The position numbers were made by a program, and so were the translations under genes. Below are positions 10,018 through 19,965 of a DNA stretch of 64,000 bases, in pieces (within the stretch, counting starts at the first letter, position 1; every line of letters begins with the position of its first letter). The notes under the pieces were generated by a model that did no database searches, was not told the origin of the DNA, and worked only from the letters and a program-made list of their open reading frames with translations. The DNA comes from Thereva unica (Eukaryota; Arthropoda; Insecta; Diptera; Therevidae), in contig OX465286.1 in the NCBI GenBank assembly GCA_949987705.1, positions 1,488,001 through 1,552,000 on the forward strand. Direction: 5' to 3'.

Positions 10018-10100
10018 AGGCCTTTGATAGAGTATGGCACCCCGTTCTATTGAGTAAACTCCAATGCCAAACTTACCGATCCAAAGACTAACTAGTCCGG
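10018..10100 (+). pseudogene. LINE B reverse transcriptase, continuation after the Ty3 insertion
   Basis: The first codons complete RT motif A (KAFDRVWHPVLLSKL) begun at 5290-5307, then a stop codon follows within about 50 bp. This proves that the LTR element entered a pre-existing LINE. Homology fades by about 10100, where a different LINE fragment starts. Confidence 0.85.
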
Positions 10101-10104
10101 TCAA

Positions 10105-10840
10105 ATATTCACACTCCGTCAGCTAATGGAAGATAGAATTCGTTGCGGCAAACGAACTGTCGTCGTTTTCATCGATTTCAAATCTGATTGCGTCGATTGG
10201 AACAGCTTGTCGAGAGTCTTGGAAACCGAACACGTGCCATTGAGAATCATCCAACTTCTCCAAGCGTCGTACGATGGCCCAACCAGCAGCGTTCGTTCAT
10301 ATTCGACGTGACTTATCCGAGGAGTTGCCGATTCAAACGGGTGTCAGACATTGAGACATCGTTTCGCCACTTCTCTTCAATGTTGTGATCGACGCGATTA
10401 TGCGTGAAGCATTCGATAGACGACTCCGGAGTTCGATACGACGACAACAACTTCGTAACCGACATAATGTTCGCCGATGATAGATAGCGCCCCGTCTTTG
10501 CCGACACGGATGCCGAAGCAACGGACATCTTATACGACATTTCCCGTGTCAAACGGTGGTTTGGACATGTTTGCCGAATGAATGATAACCGGTTGCCATG
10601 TAAACTTCTCTGGTGAGACCGAATCCAGCGATTAGCAACGAAGAAAACCTGGCTAAAAAATATCGAGGGTGACCTAAAGAATCAACGGTTATCAGTTACC
10701 GAGGCTCGAAACGTCGCCAAAACCGGCAAGAATGGAAACGAATCGTGAATAAAGTTCGAAACCCAGCGGCACCGACAGCGGCGTATCCGTTGCGGGGACG
10801 TCCCGCTCGTACCTCCAGCTAACGGATCAAAGAAGGAGAA
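10105..10840 (+). pseudogene. RTE-like LINE relic (RT palm and C-terminus)
   Basis: Broken frames spell parts of an RTE-type reverse transcriptase. VVVFIDFKSD...VDW resembles motif A, and a FADD box stands at 10470-10481. A C-terminal RWFGHVCRM block starts near 10554, followed by Arg-rich sequence to about 10830. There are several stops, and about 100 codons normally found between FADD and RWFGHV are missing. It is a non-functional, internally deleted 3' portion. Confidence 0.75.
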
Positions 10841-11065
10841 GGAAGAAGTTCTACGAAGTGGTATGGAATTGATCATAGTGTCTATTTCGGTGACGCACCT
10901 TCATTGGGCGCAGCCCTGATTTTTCTTATATGCTGTAGATCAAAAATTCGTTCGTCCAATAGAAGTGGACTGGACTCTGAATACAATCTTTTCCGCACTC
11001 GAACAACATCATAGGTTCGCTTAATCATTCGCCATCGGTCTAGACTCCTCGTAATCCATCCTCTG

Positions 11066-11296
11066 GGGGCCAGTTCACGCAATTCGACGTCGAGTGGAAA
11101 CGTTCGTGCGTTCAAAAACTTTGCTATGGTTAAATATGGGAATTTTTGAATTTCGAAAACTTATGCTAGTGATTATGTTGTAGTTAACCACGGGGTTTTT
11201 GAACGACAAAAGTTTACCACAGTCAACTATATAGTATGGTTTTAGAACGCGCTTCGTGTCGTTTTCACTCGACGTCGAATTGCGTGAACTGGCCCC
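11066..11296. mobile_element. MITE with inverted terminal repeats of about 36 bp
   Basis: A 231-bp non-coding element. It begins GGGGCCAGTTCACGCAATTC and ends with the reverse complement of that sequence, and the match extends through CGACGTCGAGTG inside. Internally it has a second pair of less perfect inverted segments around TTTTTGAA. I could not settle a target duplication, so the superfamily is open. Confidence 0.75.
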
Positions 11297-12640
11297 TGCT
11301 GGACTCTTCTATTCTTCTATATATAAGCTTATTATCTTCTTCAAACTAAGCTCATTTCATCAATAACCTAGTTAGTATGAAATTGCTCAAGAACAACAAC
11401 AAACATTTTTTTTTTGCTGAATCACCAAATTTGGACGTACGGTAAATTATTGTTTTGTCAATCATTTCCGGTGGGTGCACTTTTTCCAATCAATTTCAAT
11501 AGTGACATTATTGATTGAGAACATTTTTTCTTACATCATTAATAATATATTTTCTAATAATTTTGCTGCTGTCATTAACCAAAAAGAAAAAAAAAATGAG
11601 AAATGTCACAAAAATGTCACAAAAATGTCATGGGCTTTGTGCAGATCGAATTAATCCCTTCACAGTCACAGTCTTATATAAAAGTGGTGCATTATATGGC
11701 TAAGTCTACTCTACACTCTCATCAAGGAATTTTTATTTTATCTCATTTTTTTTTTGGGTGTATGTGTGTGTGTTCGTGGTTTTGATATCTTGAATTTTTA
11801 TCTTTTATTCACAGTTTGTAAGCTGGCACCCACTCTTGCCCCCGCTGCTGTGCACCCGTTCCCCCCGGCGGCCTAAAATATTATATGAACATTGATCGCG
11901 TTTTATTCCTTGACAGAAAACGATTTTGTGCTCTGACACCTTCTTATAATGTGTGTAGAAAATTATCGTGTTTTATTATTGGTGGTTTTTGGGTTTTTTT
12001 TTTTAAATTTTTGACTTTGTGTATTTTATCTTTTCTTCTGTTTTCCTTCTCTCTCTCGTTCTGCATTTTTATAATTTTTTCTTTTTGAAGAGGAAACACA
12101 CCAATCTTGTACCTAGGACAACCTCAGGTGACAATCTCATCAATCACTTTTTATAAGTTGACAGAAATTCGCATTTTCCTTTGTGTTTTTTTTTTTGTTT
12201 TTTTTTTTTTTGATTATTACTTTTTCAAAAAGTTCATGCTTTGTGCTTTCTCATTCTCACATGTTTAATTTATTTTTATTGTTATCTCTCTCTCTCTCGG
12301 GTTTAATTTTGTTTTTTTTAAATTTTTTTCCTGTAGGCCCAAGGAATGTCGCTTCTAAAGATAAAAAATCGATATATATATATATATATAAAATTAGATC
12401 ACGATATTACCTTTTATCGATTATTATCAATTGAGGGATTTATGGAATTGGAATTATTTCTGTTGTTGTTATTGTCGATTGGCGGCGGCCTTTTCTCTTA
12501 TTAATATGAGGGGATTTTTGGGGTTTTTTTTTGGGGGGTATAGAGAAAGTATATGTATTATAGTATTTGGTTTATTTTTCAAATGTATTGCCCTAGGGAT
12601 TAAATTGTGTCTTAAGAGTCCCAATCACTCCTTAATATTA
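11297..12640. other. Low-complexity AT-rich DNA, no gene recognised
   Basis: Poly(T) tracts, (CT)n and (TA)n runs dominate. No frame shows a recognisable domain. At 12647-12665 a CAGGTCCGGCTTTAGG sequence resembles one end of the hAT-like family but has no partner end or duplication I can identify. Confidence 0.5.
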
Positions 12641-12749
12641 TATATACAGGTCCGGCTTTAGGTATTTCGGCGCCCCGTGCGAGATATTTTTAAGCGCCCA
12701 TAAATTTTTGGACATTTCTTTTCGATTACCTGCACAAATTGTACAATAA

Positions 12750-13972
12750 CCCTAGTAAAAACATAAGATGGCCATACAACGGGCGAATACTGGCCGCTTG
12801 GGATCACATGCGGGCTTACGACGGCCAAACTTAACTAAAAAAAAAATTTCAAATGGCCGAGAACTAAGCTGCTCACACGGGCACTGGCCGCTTGGGAACA
12901 CATGCGGGCTCACGACGGCCAAACTTGACTAAAAAAAATTTTAAATGGCCGAGAACTAAGCTGCTCACACGGGCATACGACGGCAAAGAACAACGAGCAA
13001 AATCGGCCCAGTGTTGTAGGACTTTCGTACCTAGCCTTTCCTTTTTTTTTTCTTGTTACTGGTGATTTGATGTGACGTGGTTTTTTGAGCAGATGTCATG
13101 AATTTGTTGGCTATTTCTGTAGCATTACTCCATCACTATTTAATCATGGTTTATATTGTATGTTAGTAGAACATTTTCATTGGTCCGCGATTAACGGGTA
13201 TTGGGTGGTGTCGGGTAACTAGTTGTCATAGCTCTACGGAGGGAATTGCGTTGGTACCAGGGCGGTTTCACGCTGTTTTGTTTAGTTTTTTTTTTGATGA
13301 TGATTTCATCCAGGGTCTTCCATTGCAGGGTCTTCCCACGCCACGACCCTCCCGACGAGCTGCCCATCTCCGTTGACTCGTGGTACCACCTTGAATAGTT
13401 TCGGTTTGGCGTATGGTTTCAAATTTTCGTGGTTATTGAGTGTGGGTCTGAGATTGACCGTTCGGGCACCCAACCCGAGGCCTCATTACACTTTTACTAA
13501 AAAAAAAGAGAACTACACTCAAAAAAAGGGGAGATCACGATTTCCGTGACGCCTCGGTTTGAGAATGAGTTTCAATAAAACACCCCTAAATAACACCAAA
13601 ATGTATAATATTCACTGCGATTAACAACTTATGAGCTTTTGGGGCGCTATATGGTATACTGCACCGGACGAAAAAAACCCAAGCGCTGGCCCTGCTGATG
13701 CTAGCCTGAATCGGACTAACACAAAGAAAATGTTCGGTTGTATCTCTGGCTTACTCCTTTCAACAGATACGGCAGTGGCATTCTCAATTTGACCGCATGT
13801 TCTCCATAAATCGAAATTATCAAGTTCCCATAAAGTACATTCAACAATACATTTGGTGCAGATTCCTTTTTTTTGGCCGTCGTTAAAAACTCTATGGCCA
13901 TCATATGCCCCTTAAAAAACCAAGTGGCCGGTGTTCGCCCGTTGTAAGGCTATTTTTTATTTTTACTCAGGT
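12750..13972. mobile_element. Inverted-repeat DNA element (CCYGAGTAAAAA family), copy 1
   Basis: The left end CCCTAGTAAAAAC...TACAACGGGCGAA and the right end, read in reverse, CCTGAGTAAAAAT...TACAACGGGCGAAC match over roughly 45 bp. A segment of about 95 bp just inside the left end (GCCGCTTGGGA...GCTGCTCACAC) is duplicated in tandem at about 12785-12975. The interior has no intact frame. A second copy lies at 28416-28960. No target duplication was convincing, so the superfamily is unknown. Confidence 0.65.
13631..13694 (-). mobile_element. Fragment of hAT-like MITE family 1 (one end only)
   Basis: Read on the minus strand it starts CAGGGCCAGCGCTTGGG and continues with the family's GTGCAGTATACC block, then homology stops. 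It lies inside the inverted-repeat element at 12750-13972. No partner end is nearby. Confidence 0.6.
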
Positions 13973-13999
13973 GGGAATCTGAACATGGAAACCTTGGTT

Positions 14000-14949
14000 A
14001 AAATAAAATTTGGTACCCTATTATTAACCAGTTAAGCCTACGAGATACCTTATTCGTACTACTTCTATCACGAGAGACGAAAAAATACGAAAAAAAAACC
14101 CAAGAAGGGAGGTAAGAACGATGAAAATTGAAGTTCTCCACTGATCGATCAACCTGGATGTCGCGACCCCCTCGAGGGTCCAGATTAGATATAAGGAGGG
14201 TCGCAATCTGTAAAAAAAAAATTAAATTGGGAGTTGTTAATCGATATTTCAGAGAGAACACTAAATGGTCTGGTTTAACCTCTCCATTTGCCCGTTGCTT
14301 CTGGAATAATCTAGATGTATATGTATAGAGGTACATCGATCCTCTCGATGGGGCTCGTTATCCTTTCTTGTCTTCCCGTCTGCCTTGAAGCTAAGATGCA
14401 ATTGACGCAGTTGCATTGCAGTTCCTTCTTCATGTCGACATGAAAAAATCCATTTGCGGTGAGGTGGTAAAAACCCGTGCATTGGATTAACAGAATTTTT
14501 GAGTTAATTTTTTCGGTTTTTTTTTCGGGGGTCGCGACACTTAAAGGTCAAGAATCGATGCTTTACAACATTAATTCAATCAGAATGGATTTAGAAAGTA
14601 GAATCACTTTTGAAGACGGTGCTAACACCTGTTTACGGGGCGATGTATTAAGTGCATAAAGGCCGAATCCAATAAGCGCACCTAGCACCGAGCATCGCAC
14701 AGCATCTAAATGTGATGCTGTGAGCTGGGTGTCTGCTGGTATCCGATGTCGGTTCACGCGTCTAATGACAGTATCGAATGAAACAATTTTTTTCTGCCTT
14801 TTTGCTTGAAATTTGGTTGAATAGAAATATTATCAGTCAAAAATATATCTACTGAGGTTTTGATTTGACAAGCATCTTTTTGAGTGCCAGCACCCGGTGC
14901 GGTGCTCTCATTGGAATTCAGACTTAAGGTTAACAGGAATATGAAAACA
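14000..14949. other. Unassigned sequence with a possible dead integrase scrap
   Basis: No intact gene. On the minus strand near 14261-14308 the translation SNGQMERLNQTI resembles the conserved SNGQ.ER.N..L segment of retroviral-type integrases, but it is short and bordered by unrelated frames. Two GGGTCGCGAC-containing stretches at about 14158 and 14526 bracket it and may be element ends. This is a weak assignment. Confidence 0.3.
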
Positions 14950-14966
14950 ATTTTCATAGCGCAACA

Positions 14967-16970
14967 CGGTTTTATACCGTACTATATGAAGCTATTGCTT
15001 CATGTGTACCTTTTGAGCCCCAAAAGTTGTGCAGTTCTACTCCACCTTGGTTTAATAATGAGCTGAAGCATTTAAGGAATCAGAAAAATAGACTCTGGAA
15101 GACCTATTTAAAGAGAAAGGACTCTCCGAGTCTTATAACATTTACTGATTGCTATAACAGATTTCGTTTACTCTCTTCTGCTCTGTATGGCGAATATCTC
15201 AGCAGTATGAGGGACCAGGTTTATACTGATCCTAGAAACTTCTTCAAATTTGTCAATTCCAAGAAAAAAACTGATAACTACCCAAAGACTATGCAGCACA
15301 CTAACTGGTCAAGTAGTGAGTCTTCCTCGATTTGCAACATGTTTGCTTCATTCTTTCATCAATCTTTCACCTCTTCTAATTTTCAGCCAAATGACAATAA
15401 TTTTCGTCACATAACTCTACACCGAGAGGCTACTAGTTTGTCTCTCTCAATCTCCATTGACGATATCATGAAACATATTGATGAACTCCCTTACGATTTC
15501 ACTTCCGGCCCTGACGGTATCCCTCCTGCTGTCCTTAAATCCTGTGTGGAGCTTCTCCAGTCTCCACTGAAAACCCTTTTTCAAAAGTCCCTGGATAAAG
15601 GGTACTTCCCTACTCTTTGGAAGAATTCGTTCAAAATTCCTATTCACAAAAGTGGTAGCAAGAACGAAATATCGAACTACAGACCAATTGCCAAGCTGTC
15701 TGTCATACTCAAGCTTTTTGAGTCAATCATTTATTCTGCAATCGTGCCCATCTGCAAGAAACTTATTTCTACGAACCAACATGGTTTTCTTCCAGCTCGT
15801 TCCACTACCACCAATCTCCTAGAATTCACTTCCCATGCTGTTGAAGGCTTCATTTCCGGTTGCCAAACTGATTGTGTTTACACTGATTTCAGTAAGGCAT
15901 TTGACAAGCTTTCCCACTCCATTATACTTTTCAAACTAAAAAAGTTAGGTTTCCCTGAAGCCCTTCTATTATGGTTCCAGTCCTACTTAGCTGACAGGAC
16001 CTACCAAGTCCTTTTCCGTGGATCCAAATCCGCCACCATTGAGGCGTCATCCGGTGTCCCTCAAGGCAGTCATCTTGGCCCTATCCTCTTTATTCTTTCT
16101 ATTGATGATATTGTTACCTTGCTAAGACACTGCAGAATCCTGATTTATGCTGATGACATCAAATTGTACCGTCACGTAAAGAGTATGGAGGACTGCAAAC
16201 TTTTGCAAGTCGACCTCGACACCTTTTACTCTTGGTGCGCTAACAACAACCTGGTTCTTAATATTAGTAAATGCGAAGTCATGACTTTTTGTAGGCGACG
16301 TGACCCTATAATTTATAACTACTCATTTTCTAGTGAGGGTGTCCCCCGTGTTAATTTTGTCAAAGATCTCGGGATTAGATTTGACACCAAGCTGGACTTT
16401 GCTTCTCATATCAACTATATTTCTACCAAGAGCAGCTTAGTCTTGGGTTTTATTAAAAGGTGGTCCAAAGAATTCAATAGCACCCTGATCACTAAACACC
16501 TCTACATCTCCCTTGTCAGACCTTTACTTGAATATGCGTCCCAGGTTTGGTCTCCTTACTATTCTTCGCATGTTGGAAAAATTGAGTCGGTTCAACGTAG
16601 GTTCGTTCGATTCGCATTGAACCACCTTCCTTGGGAAGACCCTTTAATTCTTCCACCATATGAATACCGACTTAAGTTACTCAACTTAAACACTCTCCAC
16701 AAGCGTCGTGAGGTGGCCGATGTTGTTTTCGTCCACCAGCTTCTTAATGGACGTGTCGACTCAGGTTTTCTAAGGCGCCGTGCGTCGTTTAGAGAGAGCC
16801 GATACAATCTGAGAGGACCACCGCTCTTACACATCAACTCCTCTAACACCAATTATGGCCGATTTGAGCCTGTTAATCGCATGTTCATTAATGTAAATAA
16901 AAATATTAATGTTTTTAGCGTGAGCACTAACAAAGACCTGCTTAAAAGGAGGCTATTTGTTGTCTCATGA
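14967..16970 (+). CDS. LINE C reverse transcriptase, open but 5'-partial
   Basis: An uninterrupted frame of about 667 codons, open upstream to 14934 without an obvious initiating ATG, so it is the remaining 3' part of a larger ORF2. It has the linker before RT (PPWFNNELKHLRNQKNRLW), then SGPDGIPPAVLK, SNYRPIAKLS, HGFLPARST, motif A DFSKAFDKLSHS with its Asp at 15885-15887, SSGVPQGSHLGPILF, and YADD at 16146-16157. The thumb and C-terminal region (SLVRPLLEYASQVWSP) follows, with no RNase H. Content fits the Jockey-like/CR1-like group. It probably cannot move by itself because the endonuclease is absent. Confidence 0.85.
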   Translation, partial: RFYTVLYEAIASCVPFEPQKLCSSTPPWFNNELKHLRNQKNRLWKTYLKRKDSPSLITFTDCYNRFRLLSSALYGEYLSSMRDQVYTDPRNFFKFVNSKKKTDNYPKTMQHTNWSSSESSSICNMFASFFHQSFTSSNFQPNDNNFRHITLHREATSLSLSISIDDIMKHIDELPYDFTSGPDGIPPAVLKSCVELLQSPLKTLFQKSLDKGYFPTLWKNSFKIPIHKSGSKNEISNYRPIAKLSVILKLFESIIYSAIVPICKKLISTNQHGFLPARSTTTNLLEFTSHAVEGFISGCQTDCVYTDFSKAFDKLSHSIILFKLKKLGFPEALLLWFQSYLADRTYQVLFRGSKSATIEASSGVPQGSHLGPILFILSIDDIVTLLRHCRILIYADDIKLYRHVKSMEDCKLLQVDLDTFYSWCANNNLVLNISKCEVMTFCRRRDPIIYNYSFSSEGVPRVNFVKDLGIRFDTKLDFASHINYISTKSSLVLGFIKRWSKEFNSTLITKHLYISLVRPLLEYASQVWSPYYSSHVGKIESVQRRFVRFALNHLPWEDPLILPPYEYRLKLLNLNTLHKRREVADVVFVHQLLNGRVDSGFLRRRASFRESRYNLRGPPLLHINSSNTNYGRFEPVNRMFINVNKNINVFSVSTNKDLLKRRLFVVS

Positions 16971-17100
16971 CTGTTTATGTGTTTTGCATGCAATTTTTAT
17001 TGGTACTTAATCTTTTATGTTTGCATGTCTCAGCTGAGCCACGGCGTGGTAAATATTTCTCAGCCCTGCTGGGAAGTGCGCCTTCTGTGTTAGAAGGGAA

Positions 17101-17112
17101 ACTCTATATATC

Positions 17113-17147
<35 letters not shown>

Positions 17148-17165
17148 GTATGTGTATGTATATAT
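17101..17165. repeat. (TA)n-rich microsatellite
   Basis: An imperfect TATA/TACA/TATG array within the 3' tail of LINE C. It separates two copies of the tail motif ending in AGAAGGG. Confidence 0.9.
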
Positions 17166-17219
17166 AGATTTTCATGCTTAGCTGAAAAGTGCGCCTTCTG
17201 TGCTAGAAGGGTTAACTCT

Positions 17220-18305
17220 TGAAAAAAAAAAACACATAGTGCAATGAAAGTCAACTACTACCTGGCAACGTCTTCGAAAGTGATTCCTTCTTTCTAAATC
17301 CATTCTGAGTGGACTAATGATGTAAAGAATAATTACAAACAATTATTTCATACTTTTTTGTGCTTTTTGAGATTGGTTTTTTTTTTCTGAAGACAGTTTT
17401 AAAAAAATTTTGTTTTATTTGGGGACAATCTTCTTCTCTACTTAAATTTACTAAACACACAAAATAATTCTTTTCACACAATCAGATTTTCTGTATCGCA
17501 TAAACCACCGCCTCCTCCCTAATATCGAGTATTAAAGGAACACAAATTCTCTTATCACAATCTTAGAGAACTTCACAAGTCTTCATTTTCTTTTCTTCTA
17601 CAAAAAAAAAACAGAATGGAATTATCACTTTATCTCCTCTCAACAACATTCAAAATCCTGCCTAAGAAATCTTTTTTTCTTGGTTTATTTTTTTTTTTTA
17701 ATATTTCACAAAAGTTCGCACAAAATAAATCCCTTTGGATATACACACATATATATTCCTCTACTACACCCTCTTCTACAAAAAAAATAAAAAATAAAAA
17801 ATACAAAAAAAAAAGAAATCCTGTTTGTATGTCAAAATGTTTTGGGGTGGTATATTTGGGGGGAGGGGGTGTGGTGAAAAATAGGGTGGGTGTGGTGAAA
17901 AAGTTAAAGAAAAATTACATTTGCACACATTCCTTTATACTTCAAGCAAATATAACACAACCACAAAACCAATAAAAAATCAGTTAAAGAATATTACTCA
18001 AAAAAAAACACATATGTATGTGAAAGGAAAGAAATAAGAATTTTTTTTCTGTGTGGTGTTAAGGATAGGATGGAGATTACGCACAGCTTACATATATATA
18101 ATACTGAGGGAAGAAAGTTGTGTTATGTGGAAATATTTTTGAGGGTAGGACTTTGGATATGGTAGGGGTGGAAATACATATGAATTTTATTTATTTCATA
18201 TGTTTATATATTCTTTATTAAAAAAAAAAGTGCCCACACACACACACACAACCATTAAAATCCGCTTGGATTAAAATAATAATATGTACCAAAAACAAAA
18301 AAAAA
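17220..18305. other. Low-complexity AT-rich DNA, no gene recognised
   Basis: Contains A runs, a G-rich patch near 17858-17900 and a short CACACA run near 18236. The frame at 17616-17975 is a low-complexity artefact with no domain. Confidence 0.5.
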
Positions 18306-18309
18306 ACAT

Positions 18310-19025
18310 TCTCACTCACAGACGACTTTAAACTTTAAAAAGTTTAAAAATTTTAAATGAGTAAAAATTAGAGTAGAATAAAAATTAGAGTAGAAAAGTG
18401 AGTAAAAAAAGCAGAGTACGAATATCCTCACTCATGTGCGACTCACTCAACTTACGCCTCACTCACGAGCAAGAGTTATTAGCTATAAAGTGTGCTCACT
18501 CATGTGTGAGTAATTTGTTCAGAAATTCTGTGTAGTAAAATTCTCACTCATATACATATGATCCCTTCAACTCACTACTCCTCACTCACGAGCAAGAGTT
18601 GTTGGCTAGTACACTCACTCGTGAGTGAGTAAGTTTATCAGGAATTTCCAAACTCGTTCATGAGTCTTTGTAGCTTTGGTTTAGTTTCCTGCGGCTTGAT
18701 TTGAGGCCTGGGAAAGAGTGGGGGGGGGGGGTTGTGCGAGCACTTCTCCTCTTTCTTCATCCTTATCCAAGTTCCTTTTTGGGTACCTAACTTGAGTGAG
18801 CGATGAATACACTCATTATACCCTCACTCATGCTCCTGTATAAAATACCAAAAATCTTATCCTCACTCATGTGCATGAGCAATCTATGTACATAGCCTCA
18901 ATCATGAGTGCGAGCAAGCCCAAGTTAAAACCTTTTCTTCACTCATGAGTGAGAGTGATTTTATATTGAGGAATTTATAAGTGCTCACTCACGAGTTCCT
19001 CATGGGTGAGCATTTTCATACCCTG
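18310..19025. repeat. Palindrome-rich CTCACTC/GAGTGAG block
   Basis: Over about 700 bp the motif CTCACTCA and its complement occur many times, often joined into palindromes such as CTCACTCGTGAGTGAG (near 18612), CACTCATGAGTGAG (near 18946) and CTCACTCATGTGTGAG (near 18498). The sequence between them is not a simple tandem repeat. No coding frame. Function unknown. Confidence 0.75.
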
Positions 19026-19309
19026 GTAAAAAGTCGAGTGTAAATCGTAAAAATGACAATCATCAATAGAACAACTCTCGACTGTGCAACAATATTTCAT
19101 CAATCAGTATTTCCCGATCTCGTAGAGTATCCGTAGTATTCAAGCTGCTTCAGCAATTCCTCCCTCCCTTGCCACCTGTACTTTCAAGAACCTATCCTAT
19201 TCTCTTATATCCTTCAAACTAAGCTTAAAACTTTTCATCATAACCTAGAATGACATGACATACTGGTGGTAGCACAAAGAATTATTTAATCTAAGCTTGA
19301 TTTAAAAAC

Positions 19310-19362
19310 ATGTGCTTAACGCGCTCGTCTACCATCCTCGAGGTTCAGGGTTCGATTCCACG
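19310..19362 (+). other. Possible tRNA-derived fragment
   Basis: GCTTAACGCGCTCGTCTACC followed by GGGTTCGATTCC at 19348-19359 looks like a D-arm-to-T-arm remnant with a B box. The T stem pairs poorly and no acceptor stem is visible. It could be the head of a tRNA-derived SINE or chance similarity. Confidence 0.3.
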
Positions 19363-19455
19363 TAAAAAAAATGGCGTTTCGTTTTTCTACTTCTCTGACA
19401 AATCATATCCTTCTTACTTTTCTTATAAAGAGGATAATTACAGTAATTATCTATT

Positions 19456-19957
19456 AAGGGCCGATGCTTGGTTTTTTTGCGCCCGGTGCATAATGCCATA
19501 TTGCGCCCCCCATCATTTTCTGCTCGCAGTGAAGGACAATGGACAGAGACAACAAACAACAAAGCAAAAATGGATTTTTTTTTAATTTAATAAACCAAGC
19601 AAGATCTATTAACTAGTTCACCTTTTTTCATTGCCTTTCTTAGGGGTTTTGTTCTCCTTACTTCCATTCATTTGGCCCATATCAGAATAAGGCATTACAA
19701 AACTGGATGCGCCCGGTGCCCAGAGGAGATCCTTAGACATACAGCCTTAGACAGGATAACTTTATATCTTGGCTTGGTAGGCCCGATCATATTAGCCAAT
19801 GCCCTTCAGGACAGCTTCCAGTGGCCACCACGAGGAGATTATAATCGTACTTCCACAAGTCCGAGAGTGATTTTTTTTTCAAAATCTTAAATTGCGCCTC
19901 CGTACAATTGCGCCCGGTGCAAGTGCACCATACGCACCTGTGAAAGCGCCGTCCCTG
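19456..19957 (+). mobile_element. hAT-like MITE, family 1, copy 3, with extra internal sequence
   Basis: The element starts AAGGGCCGATGC and ends GCGCCGTCCCTG, flanked by TATCTATT (19448-19455) and TATCTACT (19958-19965), which match at seven of eight bases. Both family ends are present. About 270 bp of unrelated sequence (roughly 19580-19865) separates them. That insert includes a 72-codon frame at 19672-19890 whose product I do not recognise. It may be another captured fragment. Confidence 0.8.
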
Positions 19958-19965
19958 TATCTACT

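Larger units (their letters stand above)
14950..17219 (+). mobile_element. LINE C, 5'-truncated non-LTR retrotransposon
   Basis: This covers the coding frame 14967-16970 and a 3' untranslated tail of about 250 bp. The tail contains GCATGTCTCAGCTGAG and GTGCGCCTTCTGTG...AGAAGGG. The last motif occurs twice, before and after a (TA)n microsatellite, and the element ends in an A run near 17220. A minus-strand relative of the 3' end is at 35136-35605, and a longer broken relative is spread over 37202-41716. The endonuclease half is missing, which is usual for incomplete reverse transcription. Confidence 0.85.

Noticed and set aside
12647..13694. A 1-kb hAT element between CAGGTCCGG and GGCCCTG
   Set aside because: Both ends are the same left-end type, flanks TATATATA and CTGATGCT do not match, and the interval overlaps another inverted-repeat element.
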